From the NCBI GenBank assembly GCA_028282905.1, contig JANQGW010000204.1:1-64000 (forward strand): a DNA stretch of 64,000 nt. The letters run 5' to 3'. The DNA is from Sedimentisphaerales bacterium (lineage in GTDB: Bacteria > Planctomycetota > Phycisphaerae > Sedimentisphaerales > Anaerohalosphaeraceae). Below, piece after piece: positions 57,349-64,000 of this stretch; position 1 is the stretch's first letter, and each line of letters opens with the position of its first letter. The notes under the pieces are model-generated. The model ran no database searches. It saw nothing but the letters and a program-made list of their open reading frames with translations, and was not told the origin of the DNA. The position numbers and the translations under genes are program-made.

Positions 57349-57714
57349 TTACTTAATATTCATCGCCTGCTCGATTTGAGCGTACTTTTTCTGAAGCACT
57401 CGAATATAAGTTTTGTGCCGCAGCGTATTTTTGACCATCTGGCCGATTTCCACTTCCATACTCACATCATTGCCGTTGGGCTTGACCGCTGTATTTTCAG
57501 GCTGATACAGCAGTTCATTCAAGTCCCCGCCGGCAACACCGTCTCCCTCGCCCAAAGCCTTATCCAGAAAGTCCTTAAAATTCACATCCACCCGGCGATA
57601 GCCCGGCGTGTCCAGATTCGCGATATTGCCGGCAATAGCTTTCTGCCGAAGCCCCTCGGCCTTAATACCCGCCTCTATCACGTTAAAAATGTCGTTATTA
57701 TCAATTTTTGTCAT
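57349..57714 (-). CDS. flgB: Flagellar basal-body rod protein FlgB
   Basis: IKAEGLRQKAIAGNIANLDTPGYRRVDVNFKDFL; internal start MTKIDNND. Confidence 0.92.
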   Translation of the reverse strand: MTKIDNNDIFNVIEAGIKAEGLRQKAIAGNIANLDTPGYRRVDVNFKDFLDKALGEGDGVAGGDLNELLYQPENTAVKPNGNDVSMEVEIGQMVKNTLRHKTYIRVLQKKYAQIEQAMNIK

Positions 57715-58171
57715 TTTTTCGCATCCATGCTTAGTGTTCAGACAATGATCTTCACATACAACAAAGCAATTATTATGCCAAACAGCCCGTTTTTCCGTTT
57801 TCAAGCTGACAGAGGCGTTTTTTGCGCAATATCACCATCTGCACTCAAAATGTATCAAGACAAGTCCTTCTATGCTGTCAGAAATCTGTACACCTGATTT
57901 TACCCGGCGCCCAAAGTGATGCAGGTTACCAAAAAATGTGATTTTGAACGCTTAATCCTGCTTTCTCACCTGATGATGAAGCTCGTATCGCCCACAAAAT
58001 CAGGAAATTATTTCCAACCCACAGGAACATTTTACCTGCACAGCTCTAATTTAACTTCTATCCTTAGCCGGCATTGCTTTCCCAAAAATACCATAACCTG
58101 TTTACAAAAAGACACTTAAAGCCGATCCAATCCTCCTTGGTGTCAAAACTGGTATAGATTTTGCAAATTAA

Positions 58172-59737
58172 ATGGGCATGAATACGAATATGAAAATGAA
58201 TCTCTGTAATCTGCTGGCACCGCCGACAGGTGAAATGAACGTGGAAAACGGCCCAAATGCCTTGTTAAACGGCGTTAAGGGGGCTAAAAAAGGCGATTTT
58301 GACGCGATTGTGCAACAACTTCGTGCTGACAACGACACCCCCAAAAACACAAATTCACCAGGCGAGGACAAGTTAAGCCTCGAAAACGTCTTAGACTCTG
58401 AAATCTCATCGAAACTGGCTCAACTACTTTCCGGCAAAGAAGTTAAGGCGCAAAACATCGGGCAGGCAAATAGCGATATCACGCTTTCTGAAATCGCAGC
58501 CATGATTCAGGCAAACCCGGAAAAGCTTGCCAACCTTGAAGACTTTTCCCTTACCAACGGCCAATTATCCCCTGAACATCTTGAAAGAATCGCCGAAATC
58601 AAAGATTTTCTGGCCTCGCTTCAAACGTCCTCAGAAGGAATAAGCGGAAATACACCTGCGGTAAGTTCAGGTGAAACAATGGCTCAAGCAATCGACACCG
58701 CCACACAAGTCCCGGCTGACATCGCAATAGCTGCTGCAACAGAAAACACTGTTGCGGGTGAAAATGCAGAATTAATCCAGCAAGCCAACTCTGAGCTTCC
58801 TCAAATCACTGCCACAAACGAAACCAGCCAAACTGTCGTCGCCAATGTACCGCAACAAATGCAAGCAGTCCAGCCGCAAGGCATGGAAGTCACTGAAACC
58901 ACGAAAACACCTTTTTCAGATTTGAATAAGGTCACTGTTCAACCCCAAGAAGCAGATTCACAACAGCAAAACCTGACGAATCAGCAAACTTCACCTGCGA
59001 AAACAGATGCACTGACAGCCGCGGTCCAGGAAAGCTTTAATGAGGGTGAAACCATCGACAAACAATCCACCCTGCCGCAGGTAGCCCCGTCACCGGAGCA
59101 AATCCTGGCTAAAGAAGCTGAAAATCGCCAAAATCCTCTCACCGCAAAAGGTTTTAAGGCGGAAATGGAGGCGACCGAGTCAATTTCCGAAAATCAGCCT
59201 GGCTCAGGCGGCCCCGAAGCCGTTGAAACAGGCCCGCAAACCCCTGCGTTTGCCAAGCCGACAATCGGTTCCGTATCAAATGCCGATATCGCCCGGCAGG
59301 TACAGGAAACCATCAGCACGTCTTATCGACCGAGCACTCAGCAGGTCGTCATTCGCCTCGACCCGCCGGAACTGGGCAAAGTCACAATGCGATTTATCGA
59401 AAAGCCGGATGGCATCACAGGCATCCTGCAAGTTGACCAGGCCCAAACCCGCCAGGAAATCGAGCGCGCACTTCCGGAGATCATCCAGAATCTGCAAAAT
59501 TCATCGGTGCAAATCAAGAAAGTCGATGTGGTCGCGACACATCATCAAAACGACGACCCGAATCGCAGCGAGTCTGGATTTGCGGGACAGGACAGTGAAT
59601 TCCAGCAGCAAAACGCCCCGCAAGGACCGGGAAACCAAGGCAGCTTCCATGAATCAACCGGCGGATTTGAAAACCCCGGCCAACCAAATCAGCCGGACAT
59701 GCTGGTAAGTGAAAAATCCATCAACATGCTGATCTGA
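58172..59737 (+). CDS. fliK: Flagellar hook-length control protein FliK
   Basis: Low-complexity N-terminal region and conserved C-terminal VVIRLDPPELGKVTMRFIEKPDGITGILQVDQAQTRQEIERALPEI. Confidence 0.88.
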   Translation: MGMNTNMKMNLCNLLAPPTGEMNVENGPNALLNGVKGAKKGDFDAIVQQLRADNDTPKNTNSPGEDKLSLENVLDSEISSKLAQLLSGKEVKAQNIGQANSDITLSEIAAMIQANPEKLANLEDFSLTNGQLSPEHLERIAEIKDFLASLQTSSEGISGNTPAVSSGETMAQAIDTATQVPADIAIAAATENTVAGENAELIQQANSELPQITATNETSQTVVANVPQQMQAVQPQGMEVTETTKTPFSDLNKVTVQPQEADSQQQNLTNQQTSPAKTDALTAAVQESFNEGETIDKQSTLPQVAPSPEQILAKEAENRQNPLTAKGFKAEMEATESISENQPGSGGPEAVETGPQTPAFAKPTIGSVSNADIARQVQETISTSYRPSTQQVVIRLDPPELGKVTMRFIEKPDGITGILQVDQAQTRQEIERALPEIIQNLQNSSVQIKKVDVVATHHQNDDPNRSESGFAGQDSEFQQQNAPQGPGNQGSFHESTGGFENPGQPNQPDMLVSEKSINMLI

Positions 59738-59828
59738 CCCGGTGCTGCGAAAGGGTAATACTACCGATCTTACATGTTCGTCAACATGGAAAGAACTTTC
59801 ATCAGAACAGTCTCTGTTCCTGTAATGC

Positions 59829-60494
59829 TTATGCCTTATACTTTCGAATCCATAAACCACCAACCGCAAGCAGCAGAAGCGTGGCTGGTTCGGGTATTAC
59901 CGTAAAATTATCGATTCCGGCCAGCAAATTAATATCCCCGGAAATTCTGACCTCTGTTGAAAATACATTAGCCATTGTGTCCGCAAACGAAGCACTCGGA
60001 TCTGCTCCGGGAAAGATATCATCATCCGTCAGCCAACCGGCATTTCGAGCTTCCAGATCGGTCCACGTCGGATCGAAAGCCACCGAATAAGTCTGCCAGG
60101 AGTTTGGAAAAACTGCCGTCAACGGATACAGCCAGCCGTTTTGCGAAGCATCCAGATAGCGAAAGCGTAACCAGGCACCATCAAATTGCCCCGTCATGAA
60201 ATTCAAATCGACCGAAGCCCCCGTAATACCCGCGGCAGCATAATCCCCGGTAAAATCAGGAATTTCCGTTAAGGCGCCGATATCAAAATCGCCGGGGCTG
60301 GGGCCGCGTGTTTGGATGTGGCCATTAGGATTGCCGCCGGAGGCCGCGTAAACAACGGTTGAGTCAACCGTGTTTCTCGTCCAGCCGGCCACCGTCCCGC
60401 CACTCCAGTCCTCCGTGTGAGCATAGACAGCCAGTGCATTTGACACAAATAGCAGTAAAATCGAAAGCAGCAGTAGTTGAGGTATCGTTTTCAT
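59829..60494 (-). CDS. PEP-CTERM sorting domain protein
   Basis: Signal peptide MKTIPQLLLLSILLLFVSNALA; VIPEPATLLLLAVGGLWIRKYKA. Confidence 0.85.
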   Translation of the reverse strand: MKTIPQLLLLSILLLFVSNALAVYAHTEDWSGGTVAGWTRNTVDSTVVYAASGGNPNGHIQTRGPSPGDFDIGALTEIPDFTGDYAAAGITGASVDLNFMTGQFDGAWLRFRYLDASQNGWLYPLTAVFPNSWQTYSVAFDPTWTDLEARNAGWLTDDDIFPGADPSASFADTMANVFSTEVRISGDINLLAGIDNFTVIPEPATLLLLAVGGLWIRKYKA

Positions 60495-60773
60495 TTTCGA
60501 CTCCTTTGCAAAAAAGTTTTCTCCTGTTATAGAATAAAGATACACCATTTACAGCTCTCTTTTTCTGTATTGTATCTATATACTGATACAAACAGGATTG
60601 GTTTAATATTTTTCAAAAAAACATCAACCGGATAAATCCTGCGGACATCCATACGTTTTCTGCAGACATGACACCTTTTCCTAGCTTGTTGCCTGTAGGA
60701 GTCAGGATGGAAACTTAGACAAAAGACTGCTAAATGAGGGGTAAAAAAGACCGCTCAGTAGCCATGACACAAA

Positions 60774-60805
60774 AAACGGCGACTGTTTTTAGACAGCCGC
60801 CGTTT
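60774..60805 (-). terminator. Rho-independent terminator for 60829-61776
   Basis: Minus strand AAACGGCGGCTGT-CTAAAA-ACAGTCGCCGTTT followed by a T-run. Confidence 0.88.
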
Positions 60806-60828
60806 AGGTGGGGTAGATAATAAATAAT

Positions 60829-61776
60829 CTATTTACGTTTTCTGAGAAGTAATCCGCCAAGGCCCAACAGAACCATGGTTGCCGGTTCCGGGATCGCCAT
60901 CAAATCAGCAATCTCCCCCTCAGTCAAAACTTCATCACAGATAAAGACGTCATCCATCTGGCCCATAAACGTTGAGGCAATCGATGAATGGGAAAAACTG
61001 CCGCCCATTCTGGCGCCTGACCATGCCAGCACACCGTCACCAACACCGGTAATATCAGTCGTGCTGTCGAGGATGCCGTTGATATAGGTTTTTGCTTCGT
61101 TGTTGACCCGGTCATAAGAAATCGCGATATGGGTCCATGCATTCGCTGCGACGATTCCAGCACCGGTCACTTCGACCTGGGTATCACTTCCGTCCCCCTC
61201 AACCCAGCCATGCACACGACGGTCAGCGTCAAGTTCAATCGTCATAATCGGTGCATTACCATAGCTGCCCAAGCCTACAAGGTGAGCATAGCGTGCGTCC
61301 GGGCCGCTTCGCTCGCCGTAATGCGGACGATCGGCCCCGTCGAAATTAACATTCTGAGGATTGACCCATAAGGCAAACGTCAAACCGGCATTGGTCGCCA
61401 GATCCGGAATCGCCGATTGAACATCAATATTCACACGGTTGTTGTCCCAGCTTCCATTGGCGGCTATCGAACCATCGACACTCGGAGTGGCCAGGGGACC
61501 GGCATCATAGTCAACTTCATAATCCCAGCGATAGGAATAAACCCCGCCGCGAACACCGCCGGCATCTTCCCACATATCCGCGGCCCCATGCGGATCGCCA
61601 TTGTAGTTATAAAATGAACCGATTTCATCGCCATGGTGACCATTGCCGGAAGCATCCTGATATTGCCATGAAGATTCCGGCGTGTACTTTGCCGAAAAAT
61701 CATAATGGGCAACCACACCGGCCTGAGTAACACCGACGCCCAGAGCGACCAACAATACAATTACTTTCATTTTCAT
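60829..61776 (-). CDS. LamG-domain protein with PEP-CTERM anchor
   Basis: VVAHYDFSAKYTPESSWQYQDASGNGHHGD; GLTFALWVNPQ; IPEPATMVLLGLGGLLLRKRK. Confidence 0.9.
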   Translation of the reverse strand: MKMKVIVLLVALGVGVTQAGVVAHYDFSAKYTPESSWQYQDASGNGHHGDEIGSFYNYNGDPHGAADMWEDAGGVRGGVYSYRWDYEVDYDAGPLATPSVDGSIAANGSWDNNRVNIDVQSAIPDLATNAGLTFALWVNPQNVNFDGADRPHYGERSGPDARYAHLVGLGSYGNAPIMTIELDADRRVHGWVEGDGSDTQVEVTGAGIVAANAWTHIAISYDRVNNEAKTYINGILDSTTDITGVGDGVLAWSGARMGGSFSHSSIASTFMGQMDDVFICDEVLTEGEIADLMAIPEPATMVLLGLGGLLLRKRK

Positions 61777-61886
61777 CTTTCAATCCTCCGAAAAAAAAGT
61801 TTTCTATCCCCCGGCATGGACTTCCCACTGCCAAGGCTTTTCACACACTACACAACTTCACACATACTTCACGATTGCCCCCTGTC

Positions 61887-64000
61887 TCATAAAGCAGGCG
61901 ACAATGTCAATGTAAATTCCTGTTGAGCGTCCGTCTTATACTGACCTAGAACCGGTGAATAGGTTTTGACGTCAACGGTTTCTTTATCCGGCTTGAACGT
62001 GTAAATACGCAGATACCCCTGCCCGCCTTCAACGGAACCCGTCACACCCGTTTGGTAATTACACAGCATCTGATGAACACTGTTGCCGTGGTCGCCAATA
62101 CTTGTCAACCGGGCCGCTCCGTCATTCAGAACGTGTCCGTTTAATGTCATAATAAAATTCGGGTACTTCTTGACGAGTTTCTGCCAGAGTTCCTCACCGT
62201 CATTGGTGCCGCCCGCCAAAGAGCCTGTGCCGTATGCGTGAGGATTCCAGCTTTGCGAAGCGCCCTTGGTTGCCCAGTCATAACGCGTTTCATCGGAATA
62301 CATATAGGCATGCGTTATCAAAATCGCATGATGATTGGGATGCGCTGCTACGACCGTCTCAGCCCAGTCAACCACCGCGTCTCGCGGCCCCCATTCCAGG
62401 GCAATGATAAGAAAATCTTCTCCGGCTGCGTTGAAGGTATGCCAGGAGTTGTCAGTTTGACCGGGCTCCGCCGAATAGAACCCACCGATCGTGGGTTGCG
62501 TGGCATATGCGGTTCCCGTCCCAAAATATGAAGGGGTATCCGTACTGGAATTAATAAAGAGTGTATCCCGTGCACTGGCATTACCACCGGGACCATAGTC
62601 ATGATTACCACTAGCAAGTGCATAGGGAACCACACCATCCAGCGTGCTAAGCGCCGTCTTGGCATTATTGAACTCTGTCGTGTTATTGTTATTCGTAATG
62701 TCTCCGAGGTGAAGGACATATTTGATATTCAATGCGTCAACATTGTCAACGATCCATTGTGTCTGTGCATTAAAGTGCTGTGGGTAAGATTGGGAATAAT
62801 ATTGAGTATCCGGCAGCACAATAATGGTAAACTCTTCAATGGAGGAACAGTCGATACCTGCGGGATCCGTACAAGCCAGCCATTCCTGAACAAATTCTGC
62901 TAAATCACCAAGATTGACATAACAGTCTTTATTGAAGTCCATTGGCAAATACCCCCAGTCACCACAGCCTTCAACATAATCGTCATCGACGATAGTCACC
63001 TCCACATCACTGACAGGACTGTAACCAATAGTGTCAACGCTGTGCGAGATCGTGCGAATAATACCTTCGTGATAGACACCGTCGTCAACGGCGGTCACCG
63101 TAACCGTCTGCGGTGTCTGCCAGTTACTGCTGTTAAACGTCATGTTAATAGCTTCACCCGGATTACCGGTAACTGCCCCGCTGGCAACAGACAGGTGGAC
63201 ATCTTCCGGAATAATCGAAATCTGGATTACCTGATTCGGATCCTGTGGCAGCGAGATTACATAGGAATCAGACAAACCTTCATCGATCTGCAGCGAGGTG
63301 GGAGTGATATCAATAATCCTGGTGCCAATAATATCTGCAATGTCGTTGGCATCCAACACTTCATCGTAAATGCGAACATCATCGAGCAAGCCGTCAAAAT
63401 AAGGTGAACCGCCGGCATTTCCGCCAAGCCCAGCATTGGCCCAGGTAAATCCGTATGTATCATCCATCAATGAGATATCCGTCGTTCCGGACTGGACACC
63501 ATCGATATAGGTATATCCCGTATCAGTGGTTCGATCATACACAACCGCCAGATGATGCCAGTCGGCAAAAGCGGCCGGCGCCCCCGCTTCGATCGGAACG
63601 CTGCTGGTCACAGCAACCTGATCCGCATTCGAGCCGGGCTGGTCGGTCTCCGAATAGCCGTTCAGACCGCCGCTGGCAAGAATATTCAAAGTAGCGATCG
63701 GATTGTCTCCATTACTGCCCAATTGGATAATATAGTTATAGTTACCCGAACCATCGCTCTTTGTCTGCTGTTTTACCCACGCGGCCAGAGTGATTGAAGT
63801 ATTGGCGGCAAAAGCAGGAAGAGGAACCGTCAAATGTATATCCACAAAACCGTTGGTACAATCTAAGACGTTACCCCGGCGCGAATCGTTCACAAGCGAA
63901 ACACCTCCCGCCATCGTCCCATGGTGACCATTGCCTGAAATATCATGGGTATTTCCTTCAAAGGTATAATGGGCCACCAACGAGGCATGAAGGGAACTTG
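61887..64000 (-). CDS. LamG - Calx-beta-like - dockerin-like - calcineurin-like phosphoesterase protein, 5' end truncated by window edge
   Basis: VAHYTFEGNTHDISGNGHHGTM; FNKDCYVNLGDLAEFVQEWL; VLPDTQYYSQ...LHLGDITNNN...ASGNHDYG; frame open to the right edge. Confidence 0.88.
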   Translation of the reverse strand, partial: SSLHASLVAHYTFEGNTHDISGNGHHGTMAGGVSLVNDSRRGNVLDCTNGFVDIHLTVPLPAFAANTSITLAAWVKQQTKSDGSGNYNYIIQLGSNGDNPIATLNILASGGLNGYSETDQPGSNADQVAVTSSVPIEAGAPAAFADWHHLAVVYDRTTDTGYTYIDGVQSGTTDISLMDDTYGFTWANAGLGGNAGGSPYFDGLLDDVRIYDEVLDANDIADIIGTRIIDITPTSLQIDEGLSDSYVISLPQDPNQVIQISIIPEDVHLSVASGAVTGNPGEAINMTFNSSNWQTPQTVTVTAVDDGVYHEGIIRTISHSVDTIGYSPVSDVEVTIVDDDYVEGCGDWGYLPMDFNKDCYVNLGDLAEFVQEWLACTDPAGIDCSSIEEFTIIVLPDTQYYSQSYPQHFNAQTQWIVDNVDALNIKYVLHLGDITNNNNTTEFNNAKTALSTLDGVVPYALASGNHDYGPGGNASARDTLFINSSTDTPSYFGTGTAYATQPTIGGFYSAEPGQTDNSWHTFNAAGEDFLIIALEWGPRDAVVDWAETVVAAHPNHHAILITHAYMYSDETRYDWATKGASQSWNPHAYGTGSLAGGTNDGEELWQKLVKKYPNFIMTLNGHVLNDGAARLTSIGDHGNSVHQMLCNYQTGVTGSVEGGQGYLRIYTFKPDKETVDVKTYSPVLGQYKTDAQQEFTLTLSPAL

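Noticed and set aside
1-64000. CRISPR array, prophage, retron or diversity-generating retroelement
   Set aside because: No regularly spaced identical repeats with unique spacers, no cas, integrase, capsid or reverse transcriptase ORF seen in the window.

Overview
The window is chromosomal DNA from a bacterium that looks like a planctomycete, probably of the Phycisphaerae type. That is inferred from the combination of PEP-CTERM anchors, dockerin repeats, H-X9-DG pseudopilins, type I sulfatase and GH2/DUF2961 genes; no taxonomic search was possible. From left to right it carries: an exopolysaccharide tyrosine-kinase gene with a GGDEF gene; a BaiN-like flavoprotein, an AsmA-like protein and purD; a long locus of secreted GEVED, dockerin, PEP-CTERM and pseudopilin proteins, including a tandem paralog array; an hcp/ferredoxin/cupin/Rrf2/arsC stress cluster; an RCC1-repeat protein; a GIY-YIG gene inside an interspersed-repeat cluster; a CPBP protease fusion; tRNA-Gly(GCC); trigger factor with a lysine-rich tail; a sulfatase/GH2/PepSY/DUF2961 group; a flagellar cluster (flgB, flgC, fliE-fliJ, motE-like, motA, two motB-like, with fliK divergent); and terminal LamG/PEP-CTERM/metallophosphatase genes. 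The most unusual signal is non-coding. It is a family of composite interspersed elements built from (1) head motifs GTCATYCCGA iterated every ~19-21 nt, (2) a palindromic body and a terminal hairpin ending ATTCCTNA, and (3) a degenerate tail with 7-nt period. Related period-7 and period-9/10 degenerate tracts of several different sequences sit at gene 3' ends and supply the stop codons, and in fliJ also the C-terminal residues. A 159-bp near-palindromic element abuts the trigger-factor stop codon.
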